In this document: positions 36,874-47,383 of the stretch, one piece after another
Numbering within the stretch: position 1 is the first letter of the stretch
Layout of the letters: every line of letters starts with the position of its first letter
NCBI RefSeq assembly: GCF_002741105.1
Contig: NZ_NIQU01000001.1
Coordinates: 620,001 to 684,000 of the forward strand
Direction of reading: 5' to 3'
DNA length: 64,000 bases
Source of the DNA: Pseudomonas sediminis
GTDB taxonomy: Bacteria; Pseudomonadota; Gammaproteobacteria; Pseudomonadales; Pseudomonadaceae
The notes under the pieces: model-generated
Database searches by the model: none
Seen by the model: only the letters and a program-made list of their open reading frames with translations
What the model was told of the DNA's origin: nothing
Made by a program: the position numbers and the translations under genes

Positions 36874-37986
36874 CTAGCGAACCACAGGGCGCCAGATCAC
36901 ATCCGGGCCGACGCTGGCCAGGTCGGTGCACCCCGTCAGGGCCATAGCCACCTCCAGCTCAGCGCGCAGCAGTTGCAGCACGTGCGCTACACCTATCGCA
37001 CCGGCTGCGGCCAGGCCAAAGACGTAGGGCCTGCCCACGAGTACAGCGTTCGCGCCAAGGGCTAGCGCCTTGAGGATATCGCTGCCACGACGAATGCCTC
37101 CGTCGAGCAATAGCGGCACCCTGCCCTGCACAGCAGCGGCGATTTCGGGCAATACATCGATGGTAGCCGGCAGACCGTCCAGCGTACGCCCGCCATGGTT
37201 GGAGACGATCAGACCATCCATGCCAGCCGCCAGCGCCCGTTCGGCATCGATGCCGCTCATGATGCCCTTGAGCAGAATCGGCAAACGCGTCTGCTCGCGC
37301 AGCCAGGTAAGGTCGGCCCAAGTCGGTGCCGCCGCCAGCAACGGCCCGCCCAGGAGCAGGCTGCTGTTCTGCGAGTCGACTTGCGCCTGCAAGGGCCGCA
37401 TACCACGCAGGTTGACCGCCTCGACACCCGCCGGCAGTGCGAAGCCGGCGCGCTGCTCACGATTACGCGCACCGTTGACGGGTGCATCCACCGTCAGCAC
37501 CAGCGCCTGGTAGCCGGCGCTTTCTGCACGGCGGATCAAGGACGCAGTGAACTCGCGATCAGGCTGGATATACAGCTGGAACCACAGCGGCGCCTGCGCC
37601 TGCGACGCGATGATTTCCAGCTCGACACTGGCCTGAGTGCTGACGACCATGCCCGTGCCAAGTGCAGCCGCCGCAAGTACGCTGGCCAACTCGCCATCGG
37701 GATGGGCGAGCTTCTGGTAAGCCACCGGCGCGAGAACTATCGGGTGGGCAAAATCCTGGCTGAACAGGCGCAGTCGCGTATTGCCGCCGCTAAGGTCTTG
37801 CAGCACCCGGCTACGCAGGCGCAGACGCTCGAACGCCGCCCGGTTATCCGCCAGGGTCAACTCATCCGCAGCGCCGCCAGCCAGGTAGGCCCAAGCCTGT
37901 TCGCTCATGCGTTCGCGGGCGTAGGGCTCGTAGTCGACGACGGCGGCGATGGTGGGCGGAATCTGCTGTAGCTTGGGCAAGGACAT
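36874..37986 (-). CDS. FMN-dependent alpha-hydroxy-acid oxidase/dehydrogenase (LldD-like)
   Basis: This 370-residue TIM-barrel flavoenzyme belongs to the L-lactate oxidase/glycolate oxidase family. Conserved signatures include VLAPVAYQKLAHPDGE, the substrate-binding SNHGGRTLDG with the catalytic histidine, and the FMN phosphate-binding LLDGGIRRGSD and LVGRPYVFG. It would oxidise an L-2-hydroxy acid to the 2-oxo acid; the substrate is uncertain. The ATG at 37986 is used; a TTG at 38001 is an alternative. It follows piuC by about 60 bp in the same direction and may be co-transcribed with it. Confidence 0.88.
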   Translation of the reverse strand: MSLPKLQQIPPTIAAVVDYEPYARERMSEQAWAYLAGGAADELTLADNRAAFERLRLRSRVLQDLSGGNTRLRLFSQDFAHPIVLAPVAYQKLAHPDGELASVLAAAALGTGMVVSTQASVELEIIASQAQAPLWFQLYIQPDREFTASLIRRAESAGYQALVLTVDAPVNGARNREQRAGFALPAGVEAVNLRGMRPLQAQVDSQNSSLLLGGPLLAAAPTWADLTWLREQTRLPILLKGIMSGIDAERALAAGMDGLIVSNHGGRTLDGLPATIDVLPEIAAAVQGRVPLLLDGGIRRGSDILKALALGANAVLVGRPYVFGLAAAGAIGVAHVLQLLRAELEVAMALTGCTDLASVGPDVIWRPVVR

Positions 37987-38046
37987 GCTGTTTCTCGACA
38001 ATCGGAGCGTGGAGGAAAACGTTCGATCAGGACAATGGTCCAGCGC

Positions 38047-38715
38047 TCAGGTCTGCGTCCATTGCCGCAGCAGGTTGTGGTAAATCCCGGTCAAGCGCAC
38101 TAGCTCTGGGCTGTCTGGCACCTGCTGGCGCAGCGCCTGAATGCTGTCATCGAGTTCCAACAGCACGTTGCGCTGCTCGTCCTGGCGCACCAGGCTCTGC
38201 ACCCAGAAGAACGAGGCCAGACGCGCACCGCGGGTCACCGGTTCGACCCGATGCAGGCTGCCGCTGGAATAGAGAACCAGATGGCCGGCCGGCAGCTTGA
38301 TGCGCTGGTCCTGTACCACCAGTTCACCGCCCTCGTACTCGTCCGGTTCGCTGAAAAACAGAGTGGCCGACAAGTCGGCACGAATACGATGCGGCGTGCC
38401 CGGCACGCTGAATACCGCATTGTCGATATGGTCGCCGTAGGTGCCGCCCTCGGCATAGCGATTGAAGCGCGGCGGCACCACTTTCAGCGGCAACGCGGCG
38501 GCCATGAAACGCGGATGCTGGGCCAGGCAGGCCAGGATGAAATCGCCCAGCTGCTGCGTCAGTGGATCATCCTGAGCGAGCTGCTGGTTGGCCTTGACGT
38601 TCACCGCCTGGTGCCCAGCCGTCAGCCGGCCATCCTGCCAGTTGCCGCCTGCGAGCGCGGTGCGGCACTGCTGCAGCTGTTCGGCATTCAGCACGTCGGG
38701 AATGCGCAGCATCAT
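38047..38715 (-). CDS. piuC: Fe(II)/2-oxoglutarate dioxygenase PiuC (PKHD-type hydroxylase)
   Basis: This 222-residue protein has the prolyl 4-hydroxylase-like double-stranded helix core. The iron ligands are in YGDHIDNAV (H-x-D) and [11 protein letters not shown] (distal H), with R near the end of the fold for 2-oxoglutarate. Length and order match PiuC/YbiX. In P. aeruginosa piuC (PA4515) is next to the siderophore receptor piuA (PA4514), as here. Its target is not established. The ATG at 38715 follows GGAGA. Confidence 0.9.
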   Translation of the reverse strand: MMLRIPDVLNAEQLQQCRTALAGGNWQDGRLTAGHQAVNVKANQQLAQDDPLTQQLGDFILACLAQHPRFMAAALPLKVVPPRFNRYAEGGTYGDHIDNAVFSVPGTPHRIRADLSATLFFSEPDEYEGGELVVQDQRIKLPAGHLVLYSSGSLHRVEPVTRGARLASFFWVQSLVRQDEQRNVLLELDDSIQALRQQVPDSPELVRLTGIYHNLLRQWTQT

Positions 38716-38857
38716 GTTCGGGGTTCTCCAGGCCAATCGCGTTGCGAATGATTCTAAAGGGCTGCAGTACCCGGAAAGAAGCCCGATATGCTGCTACCAC
38801 AAGAATGAAAACACCCCGACTGCGTGACAATCAGGGCGTTGTACCACTCAAGCGAGC

Positions 38858-41161
38858 TTAGAAGTGGAAGTTGGTGCTCAGAGTGAAGGTACGCGGATCA
38901 CCCAGCAATGCACGGCGTCCCTGCCAGTTGGCCGAACTGACGTATTCCTCATTGGTGAGGTTGTCGATGTTCAGGCGCACGTCCACATTGGCATTGACCT
39001 CATAGCTGGCCATCGCGGCAAAGGTGGTGTAGCTCGGCACACGCCCGTAGCGACCATTGGCGACAATACGCTCGACGTCATCCGGACGCCCCAGGTAGGA
39101 CGAACCAACGTGCTGGGCGCCCAGGCCCAGGGTCAGGCCGACGGGCAGGCGGTAGGTCGTCCACAGGTTGCCGGAGACCTTGGGCGTGAAGGCCAGCTCG
39201 TCACCATCGGTGCGCAGCTCATTGCCGTAGTCGCCACTATTGGCACGACGGCGCACGTCATCCAGATAGGCGCTGTGCTTGCGCTCGCTGTCCATGAACA
39301 CGATGCCAGCGAAGACATCCCAGTTATCGGTGATCTTGCCACTGGCGCCCAGCTCCAGGCCTTTGACCACTTGCGCGCCATAGCCCTTGAGCGTAGCGGC
39401 GCCTGTTTGCCCGACATCAAGACCGGTAATCGCGACCTTCTTTTTCTCGGTATAGAACAGCGCAGCGGTGGTCGACAGACGGCGGTCGAAGAAGTCCCAC
39501 TTGGTGCCAATCTCGTAGCTGTGCGCACGCACCGGATCGGCGCCCTTGATCAGCGCCGGCAGACCCTGGTCGGTACGCGAGATATCCGAGTTGGACAGGT
39601 AGGAACCCGGCGGTTGGGTGGATACACCGTAGGCCGCGTAGACGCTGCCGTTGGGCAGCGGCTTGTACACCACGCCCAGCTTGCCGCCCAGGCTCAGCTC
39701 GGTATCGTTGAAGTCATCACCCGGTGCGGCACTGCCATCAAGACGCTTGTTGCTGATGCTCGCCTCGTACTGCTCCAGGCGCAGACCACCGGTCACCTGC
39801 CATTGTGGGTTGATCTCGATAGTGTCGTAGACATAGAGCGCGGCGGTATCGACGTCGACCTTGGTGCGATCACGCGGGGCCAGAGCCGCCGGTACGCTGC
39901 GTTCCCAGTCCGGGTCGAAGACGCTGACCAGATCCGGCAGCGTCTGCGACGCGAAGCCCAGTGATTCGGACTTCTCGCGGCTCAGTTCGAGCCCCGCCGA
40001 CAGGTTGTGATGCAAACCAGCGGTATAGAACTGTGTGGACAGGTTGGTGAGGTTGCTCAGCGAGGTGTTGACGCGGTCATACTGCTGGCGCTGTACGTTG
40101 ACCAGTGCGGCATTGGCGTTGTTGTCGTCGTCCAGCACGTGGGTGTAGCGCGCCTGGCGATCAACGCGGGCCAGACGCGTCTGATTGCTGATGGTGACGC
40201 CAGCGGACAGATCATGTTCGAGGCGAAACATCAGCGCATCGCTGGTGGTGTCGTCGAAGTCGGACTTGAGGCCGAAGTACTTGTCACGATCAGCCGACCA
40301 AACCGAGGAGTCGAGCGGGGTGTTGGCTCCTTTGAGCTTGTCACGCAGGGTCACGCCGGCCACCCCCAGATCCGGGCGGTCGTTCATCTCGACGTGCTCG
40401 TACGCAACGATGGCGCGAGTGTCGGTGCCCAGACCGAAGGCCACAGACGGAGCGATACCCCAGCTGTTCTTCTCAGCGTGCTCACGGCCTGCGACGCCGC
40501 TGTCCTCGACCAGCAGGTTGAGACGGAAAGCGCTGCTGTCGTTGATGATCTGGTTGGTGTCGAGCGTGGCACGGCGGCGCGGCTCGGAGTCGTACTGATC
40601 GAAGCCGAAGCTGGCGCCGCCAGCGATGAAGCTTTCCAGGGTCGGCGTCTTGGTCACCTGATTGACGTAACCACCGGCACCACCGCGGCCATTGTCGGCT
40701 GCCGGCCCCTTGAACACCTCGACCTGCTCGACGTTGAACACGTCGCGGGTGTAGCTGCCGTTGTCACGCGCACCGTCGATGAACAGGCTGCCGCTGGTGT
40801 TGAAACCACGCAGGCTGAAGTTGTTGGTGCCGGTGGCGAAACCGTTTTCGCCAGCCTCGAAGCTGATCCCGGGAGTATTGCGCAGCACATCAGTCAGAGT
40901 GCGGGCGTTCTGCTGACGGAACAGGGTTTCCGGAATGACGTTGACCGTCTGCGGTGTATCGAGCAGTGCAGCGGTCTGTTTCGGCGAAGATGCTTTATCG
41001 ACCTTGAACCCCTTGTCCTGCTGCCCCTGGACAGTTACGTCGTCCAGTTCGACTGCCGGCTCCTGGGCTACGGCGAAACCCGATAGCAGGGCCAGACTGA
41101 CGGCCGAGGCCAGCAGACGACGCTGGGGGAAAGGTGCACGCTTGTTGTGTTTATCGCTCAC
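38858..41161 (-). CDS. piuA: TonB-dependent siderophore receptor PiuA (Fiu-like)
   Basis: This 767-residue outer-membrane receptor has a signal peptide (about residues 10-33, ending AVAQ), a TonB box region ELDDVTVQG and a plug domain (LLDTPQTVNVIPETLF, then LRGFNTSGSLFIDG). The barrel ends in a terminal Phe. It is closest in pattern to PiuA/Fiu, which import Fe(III)-catecholates and are used by siderophore-like cephalosporins. The GTG start at 41161 was chosen for its GGAGTGA ribosome site; an upstream TTG at 41209 is less likely. The neighbouring piuC supports the assignment. Confidence 0.9.
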   Translation of the reverse strand: MSDKHNKRAPFPQRRLLASAVSLALLSGFAVAQEPAVELDDVTVQGQQDKGFKVDKASSPKQTAALLDTPQTVNVIPETLFRQQNARTLTDVLRNTPGISFEAGENGFATGTNNFSLRGFNTSGSLFIDGARDNGSYTRDVFNVEQVEVFKGPAADNGRGGAGGYVNQVTKTPTLESFIAGGASFGFDQYDSEPRRRATLDTNQIINDSSAFRLNLLVEDSGVAGREHAEKNSWGIAPSVAFGLGTDTRAIVAYEHVEMNDRPDLGVAGVTLRDKLKGANTPLDSSVWSADRDKYFGLKSDFDDTTSDALMFRLEHDLSAGVTISNQTRLARVDRQARYTHVLDDDNNANAALVNVQRQQYDRVNTSLSNLTNLSTQFYTAGLHHNLSAGLELSREKSESLGFASQTLPDLVSVFDPDWERSVPAALAPRDRTKVDVDTAALYVYDTIEINPQWQVTGGLRLEQYEASISNKRLDGSAAPGDDFNDTELSLGGKLGVVYKPLPNGSVYAAYGVSTQPPGSYLSNSDISRTDQGLPALIKGADPVRAHSYEIGTKWDFFDRRLSTTAALFYTEKKKVAITGLDVGQTGAATLKGYGAQVVKGLELGASGKITDNWDVFAGIVFMDSERKHSAYLDDVRRRANSGDYGNELRTDGDELAFTPKVSGNLWTTYRLPVGLTLGLGAQHVGSSYLGRPDDVERIVANGRYGRVPSYTTFAAMASYEVNANVDVRLNIDNLTNEEYVSSANWQGRRALLGDPRTFTLSTNFHF

Positions 41162-41224
41162 GAGAGTCACTCCAGATGAAAACTGCGCGCGATAGTATTT
41201 GAGATTCAATCTTAATCAATCTTT

Positions 41225-41243
41225 ACGAATGATTTACATGAAC
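41225..41243 (-). promoter_or_regulatory. Candidate Fur box upstream of piuA
   Basis: On the minus strand GTTCATGTAAATCATTCGT matches the 19-bp Fur consensus at 12 positions. It lies in an AT-rich stretch 64 bp before the piuA start. Confidence 0.4.
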
Positions 41244-41354
41244 TTCTTTGTAACAAAAATGTCAGCGCAATCTGCAGGTAACCAGCGAAGCGCTCTAATC
41301 CGGCATTTCCCTTTTAAATATAGGAACTTGCGAAAATATGACGCCAGAAATGCA

Positions 41355-41377
41355 AACGCCCACACAAGGTGGGCGTT
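41355..41377 (-). terminator. Terminator hairpin after speC
   Basis: AACGCCCAC and GTGGGCGTT form a 9-bp stem with a 5-base loop, followed on the minus strand by TTTGCATTT. It lies 19 bp beyond the speC stop and upstream of the piuA control region. Confidence 0.75.
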
Positions 41378-41395
41378 CATGACCTGCAGTGGCGC

Positions 41396-42559
41396 TTACA
41401 GGTAGTAAGACTTCAACGGCGGGAAGCCATTGAATTCCACCGCGCTGTAGCTGGTGGTGTAGGCACCGGTGGACAGCCAGTACAGGCGGTCGCCACTGGC
41501 CAGGTTCAGCGGCAGGCCATACTTGTAGTTCTCGTACATGATGTCGGCGCTGTCGCAGGTCGGCCCGGCGATCACCACCTCTTCCATCTCGCCCTTCTTC
41601 TCGGTCCAGATGGGAAACTTGATGGCTTCGTCCATGGTTTCGATCAGACCGCTGAACTTGCCCACGTCGGCATACACCCAGCGCTCGACGGCGGTGCGCG
41701 ACTTGCGCGCCACCAGCACCACTTCCGATACCAGCACACCTGCGTTGGCGATCAGCGAGCGGCCCGGCTCGAGGATGATCTCCGGCAGCTCATCACCGAA
41801 GTCTTCCTTGAGGAAGCGGGTGATTTCCTCGGCGTAGGTTTCCAGGTCATTGGTGCGCTGGATGTAGTTGGCCGGGAAGCCGCCGCCCATGTTGATCATC
41901 TGCAGGGTAATGCCGTCTTCTTCCTTGAGGCGCTCGAAGATCACCTTGACCTTGGCGATGGCGGCGTCCCAGACATCGATGTCGCGCTGCTGCGAACCGA
42001 CGTGGAAGGAGATGCCGTAGGGCACCAGGCCCAGTTGCTTGGCCAGGATCAGCAGGTCCAGGGCCATGTCCGGCTGGCAGCCGAACTTGCGGCTCAGCGG
42101 CCAGTCGGCGCTGGTCGAGCCTTCAGTGAGAATGCGCACATAGATCTTCGAACCCGGCGCGGCCTTGGCGATGTTGCGCAGGTCGGCTTCGGAGTCGGTG
42201 GCGAACAGGCGCACGCCCTTGTCGAAGAAGTAACGAATATCGCGGGATTTCTTGATGGTGTTGCCGTAGCTGATGCGCTCCGGGCCGACACCGGTGGCCA
42301 TGACCTTGTCCAGTTCGTAAATCGAGGCGATGTCGAAGCTCGAACCCTTGTCGCGCAGCAACTCGATGATCTCGGTGGCCGGGTTGGCTTTGACCGCGTA
42401 GTAGATCTTGGCGAACGGGAAGCAGTTGCCCAGCTGATCGTAGGCATCGGCGATGATCTGACGGTCGATCACCACGAACGGAGTTTCGTGCTGATCGGCG
42501 AACGCCTTCATGCGCTGGAAAGTGGCGGGTGCGTAATAGTCTTCGACCTTGATCGACAT
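41396..42559 (-). CDS. speC: Ornithine decarboxylase SpeC (PLP fold III)
   Basis: This 387-residue enzyme decarboxylates ornithine to putrescine. It is of the eukaryotic-type, alanine-racemase-fold group. The PLP lysine is K57 (YYAVKANP), the ring-stacking histidine is H186 (FHVGSQ), the phosphate loop is GGGFPA near 225-230, and C335 in GPTCDSAD is the active-site cysteine from the partner subunit. Length equals that of P. aeruginosa SpeC (PA4519). Some relatives also accept lysine. It is preceded by an unusually long, apparently empty leader. Confidence 0.92.
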   Translation of the reverse strand: MSIKVEDYYAPATFQRMKAFADQHETPFVVIDRQIIADAYDQLGNCFPFAKIYYAVKANPATEIIELLRDKGSSFDIASIYELDKVMATGVGPERISYGNTIKKSRDIRYFFDKGVRLFATDSEADLRNIAKAAPGSKIYVRILTEGSTSADWPLSRKFGCQPDMALDLLILAKQLGLVPYGISFHVGSQQRDIDVWDAAIAKVKVIFERLKEEDGITLQMINMGGGFPANYIQRTNDLETYAEEITRFLKEDFGDELPEIILEPGRSLIANAGVLVSEVVLVARKSRTAVERWVYADVGKFSGLIETMDEAIKFPIWTEKKGEMEEVVIAGPTCDSADIMYENYKYGLPLNLASGDRLYWLSTGAYTTSYSAVEFNGFPPLKSYYL

Positions 42560-42995
42560 GCTGGGGACTCCAATGGCAAAACCGGGAACACATTGATTCG
42601 GGCAGCAGAACCGCTTACAGGTTCCGCTACGTGTCGGGGCTGGCCGCGCTAAACGCTGGCCTGAACGTCTGACAGTTTCCCCACTTTGGTTCGCCTACTT
42701 CCCAAGGCATGTCGCCGAGCATCACCGGTACCGACCATAAGCCGGCCGGCAACCTCTCGTCGTCAGTACTTGAGCCGGATGGATCGTTTCCAGCATGGAC
42801 GTTCGGGCGCGGACTTTAAGACCATGCGCCCCTCAGATCAACCGGAAATTCCTGCTAATTTCATCTCGTTCCAGATATCACACAAAACGTTCTGAAATGC
42901 TGAACAGGCGGGGCTTTCAGCCAGTTTGGCGCAGCCGTGTTTCAGTGCCATTGCAGCACCTCACGGCGAGCGGCTTGCACCGCTCGCCCACCGGC
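42560..42995. other. 436-bp non-coding gap upstream of speC
   Basis: No convincing gene is present: the short frames lack ribosome sites and family features. It must contain the speC promoter and leader and the 3' end of the piuB transcript. The only clear structure is the hairpin at 42965-42988. The middle (about 42840-42900) is AT-richer and could hold the speC promoter. Confidence 0.6.
42965..42988 (-). terminator. Hairpin after piuB
   Basis: GGCGAGCGG and CCGCTCGCC form a perfect 9-bp stem with a 6-base loop, 8 bp past the piuB stop. There is no T-run, so it is either a weak terminator or an RNA-stabilising hairpin. Confidence 0.5.
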
Positions 42996-45524
42996 TCAAT
43001 ACACGTCGCGCCGATAGCGCCCTTCCTCGACCAGATCGTCCACTGTCTCATCGCCAAGCAGCTCACGTAGCACCGCATCGACACCGCCGGCCATACCTTG
43101 CAGGCTGCCGCAGACGTAAATCGTCGCCCCTTCGGCCAGCCAGGCTTGCAGACGCTCGTGCTGCTCGCGCAGCAGGTCCTGCACATAGCGTTTCTCGGCC
43201 TGGTCGCGGGAGAACGCCAGATCCAGGTGCTGCAGCTCGCCCCTGCTCAGTGCAGCTTCCATCTCCTCGCCACAGAAGAAATCCTGGGCGCGGTTACGCT
43301 CGCCGAACAGCAGCCAGTTGCGTGCCTGCCCTGCCAAGGTGCGCGCCCGTAGCAGCGAGCGCAGGCCGGCCAGACCGGTGCCGTTGCCGATCAGGATCAA
43401 CGGGCGGTCATCCTCAGGCAGGTGGAAGCCGCTATTGCGTCGTACCCGCGCCAGTACCTGACCGCCCTCGGACAGGTACTCGGTCAGCCAGCCGGAGCCA
43501 AGGCCCAGACTGCCGTCGGCCTGCACGGCCTGACGCACGATCAGTTGCAGCACGCCATCGGCGGCGACCGAGGCGATGGAATATTCCCGCGTGCCCAGCG
43601 GTACCAGCGCATCTATCAACGCCTGAGCATGCAAGCCAACCAGGTGAGCGAAGCTATCCGGCAATTGTCGTTCGGCCAAGGCTTCGCTCAGGCTCATCGT
43701 CTGGCCATCAAGCGCTACCGGCTCAAAACCGTCGAAACCGGAGTGCTGCAACCAGGTTTGCACCCGCTCATGCGCATGACGAGGGCGAATCTCCAGGATA
43801 TCGCCGGCTTGCCAAGTGCTCTGAGCAGGCGGTGTGAGGCTGATGAAGAACACCGCAGCACCCTGACTGCCTGGATTGAGCAGACGTCGCTCGACCAACG
43901 GCCAGTTCTGCCACGGCATCTCCTCGAAGCGAATCGGCGCGGCGCCGGTCAGCTCGCTCAGTTGCTGCTGCCAGTGCTGCAGGGCTGCCTGGTCGTCGCC
44001 GTCGACCTCGACGCTATCGAACAGGCGATGCGCACCCTGCAACCCCAGCCAGTCGTTGATGCGGCGGGCGAAACCGCAGAAATGCTCGTACTGCCGATCC
44101 CCCAGCGCCAGCACCGCATAGCTCAACTGCCCCAGCGGCAGCGAACCACCCAGTACCTTGCGCTCGAAGCCCTGCGCGGCATCCGGCGCCTCGCCATCAC
44201 CAAAGGTGCTGACCACGAACAGCGCCTTCTGCGTGCGGCTCAGGCTGTCAGCGTCGAGGCGCGAGAGCGGCTCGACCCGCACCGGGATACCCGCAGCCTG
44301 CAACTGCCCTGCGCTCTGCCAGGCCAGTTGCTCGGCGAAGCCACTCTGGCTGGCGAAACCGACCAGCCAACCCTCGCCTGAATCGCCACCTTTCAAGGCA
44401 ACACGCGCAGCCAGCGCCGCGCGCTTCTTGCGCCGACGGTCCAGATACAGCAGCCAGCCGGTAACGAAAAACAGCGGCATGGCCCCGGTGGCCAGCATCA
44501 TCAGGATGCGCCCTGGCATGCCGAAGTACTCGCCGACGTGCAGCGCATAAATGCTCGCCAGCAGCTGCGCCTTGAAGCTCTTGTCGGCGTAGCGTTCATG
44601 GCGGCTGACTTCGCCACTTTTCGGATCGATCTGGAACTGGTTCAAGGCGCGCACATGCTCGGCGCCATCGAGCACATAGAAGACCGTCGCCGGCTGCCCG
44701 GCCACCGGCGGCAAGCGCAGGTTCCAGGCAACCAGCCCGGAGCCGGCAGTCTGTTGGATGCTCTGCCATACAGCGTCGTAGTCAACTTCCGGCGCGGGAC
44801 CGCTGGGCACCTGACGTCCGCCCCGGCCACGCTCACCACGCTGCTCGGGCGGAGTATCGGAGAGCATGCGTGTCAGCCCCTCGCGGTACCAGTCATAAGA
44901 CCAATACAGCCCCGTCAACCCGGCGCAGAGGTAGAACAACAGCGCCCAGGTGCCGGCGACAGCGTGCAAGTCCCAATTGAAGCTGCGGCCTTTCTTCTTC
45001 CAGTCCAGGGTCAGCCAGGTGCGCCAGTTCAGGGCCTTGCGCGGCCACCGTAGATACAGGCCGGAGAAGCAGAAGAACAGTAGCGCCACGGTACTGGCAG
45101 CCGTGATCTGCTTGCCTACTTCGCCCATTGATAGAAAGCGATGCAGCATCAGCATCAGGTGGAAGAAATCCTGCCCAATGGGCTCGGCCAGCACCTCCCC
45201 GGTGTAGGGGTCGAAAGGGATGCGCGGCCCGCGGCGCTCGCCCGGCGGTGGCAAAAGAAAAGCAGTGCCAGGCCCGTCATGGCGACCGTCAACCCACAAC
45301 GCAGTAACACGATCAGCGGTAGCGGCCTCGATCTTCGCAGCCAGCTCGCCTGGCGTGAGATGCCCCTGTGCGCTGGGCTGGATCTGCCAGCGCTCGGCAT
45401 TCAGCGCCCGGGTTATCTCGCCTTCAAAGCTATAAAGGGCGCCGGTGATACCCATGATCGCCAACACCAGGCCGGCGCTGATGCCGAAGAACCAGTGCAG
45501 CTGGAAGATGATTTTCTTGAACAC
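42996..45524 (-). CDS. piuB: PepSY membrane flavoprotein reductase PiuB-like (PA4513 type)
   Basis: This 842-residue inner-membrane oxidoreductase joins an N-terminal PepSY-associated helix bundle (about 1-375, with conserved histidines suited to haem) to two C-terminal domains. These are a flavodoxin-like FMN domain (about 400-530) and a ferredoxin-NADP reductase-type FAD/NADPH domain (about 560-842). Such proteins are proposed to reduce ferric siderophores in the periplasm with cytoplasmic NADPH. PA4513 next to piuA in P. aeruginosa has the same design. The GTG at 45524 follows AAGGGTGG; a GTG at 45551 is possible. A good Fur box lies 51 bp upstream. Confidence 0.88.
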   Translation of the reverse strand: MFKKIIFQLHWFFGISAGLVLAIMGITGALYSFEGEITRALNAERWQIQPSAQGHLTPGELAAKIEAATADRVTALWVDGRHDGPGTAFLLPPPGERRGPRIPFDPYTGEVLAEPIGQDFFHLMLMLHRFLSMGEVGKQITAASTVALLFFCFSGLYLRWPRKALNWRTWLTLDWKKKGRSFNWDLHAVAGTWALLFYLCAGLTGLYWSYDWYREGLTRMLSDTPPEQRGERGRGGRQVPSGPAPEVDYDAVWQSIQQTAGSGLVAWNLRLPPVAGQPATVFYVLDGAEHVRALNQFQIDPKSGEVSRHERYADKSFKAQLLASIYALHVGEYFGMPGRILMMLATGAMPLFFVTGWLLYLDRRRKKRAALAARVALKGGDSGEGWLVGFASQSGFAEQLAWQSAGQLQAAGIPVRVEPLSRLDADSLSRTQKALFVVSTFGDGEAPDAAQGFERKVLGGSLPLGQLSYAVLALGDRQYEHFCGFARRINDWLGLQGAHRLFDSVEVDGDDQAALQHWQQQLSELTGAAPIRFEEMPWQNWPLVERRLLNPGSQGAAVFFISLTPPAQSTWQAGDILEIRPRHAHERVQTWLQHSGFDGFEPVALDGQTMSLSEALAERQLPDSFAHLVGLHAQALIDALVPLGTREYSIASVAADGVLQLIVRQAVQADGSLGLGSGWLTEYLSEGGQVLARVRRNSGFHLPEDDRPLILIGNGTGLAGLRSLLRARTLAGQARNWLLFGERNRAQDFFCGEEMEAALSRGELQHLDLAFSRDQAEKRYVQDLLREQHERLQAWLAEGATIYVCGSLQGMAGGVDAVLRELLGDETVDDLVEEGRYRRDVY

Positions 45525-45574
45525 GACGGAGCCACCCTTACCCTGACCCACTGCGACGGGCGGCTACTCTATAT

Positions 45575-45593
45575 GGTAATAATTTTCATAACC
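45575..45593 (-). promoter_or_regulatory. Candidate Fur box upstream of piuB
   Basis: GGTAATAATTTTCATAACC matches the 19-bp Fur consensus at 13 positions and is itself nearly palindromic. It lies about 50 bp before the piuB start. Confidence 0.6.
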
Positions 45594-45699
45594 ATTCATT
45601 TACGCGATTTTTACGCATTTGCCCAAGGCTCGAAGCGCCTATCCCAGCGCTAACCTGAAAGCCGATGGCCGTACCTCGGCCAGCACCCGCAGTTATCGG

Positions 45700-45705
45700 T
45701 ATAAT
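45700..45705 (+). promoter_or_regulatory. Possible -10 element of prfC
   Basis: A perfect TATAAT lies 57 bp before the prfC start. No good -35 hexamer is visible at 17 bp, so this is tentative. Confidence 0.35.
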
Positions 45706-45761
45706 CGGCAGTTTTCCGGGCGCCGCCGCCCCCTCAATCGATTCCAGCCAGGCACGCATCC

Positions 45762-47345
<1,584 letters not shown>

Positions 47346-47353
47346 TCCATCGA

Positions 47354-47378
47354 ACAAGGCCCGCTCTGCGGGCCTTGT
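47354..47378. terminator. Bidirectional terminator between prfC and gcd
   Basis: ACAAGGCCCGC and GCGGGCCTTGT form a perfect 11-bp stem with loop TCT between two convergent genes. The T-run is poor on either side. Confidence 0.8.
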
Positions 47379-47383
47379 GCTGT

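Noticed and set aside
38716..38857. Fur box between piuC and piuA
   Set aside because: GCGAATGATTCT resembles only half a site and the rest of the consensus is absent.
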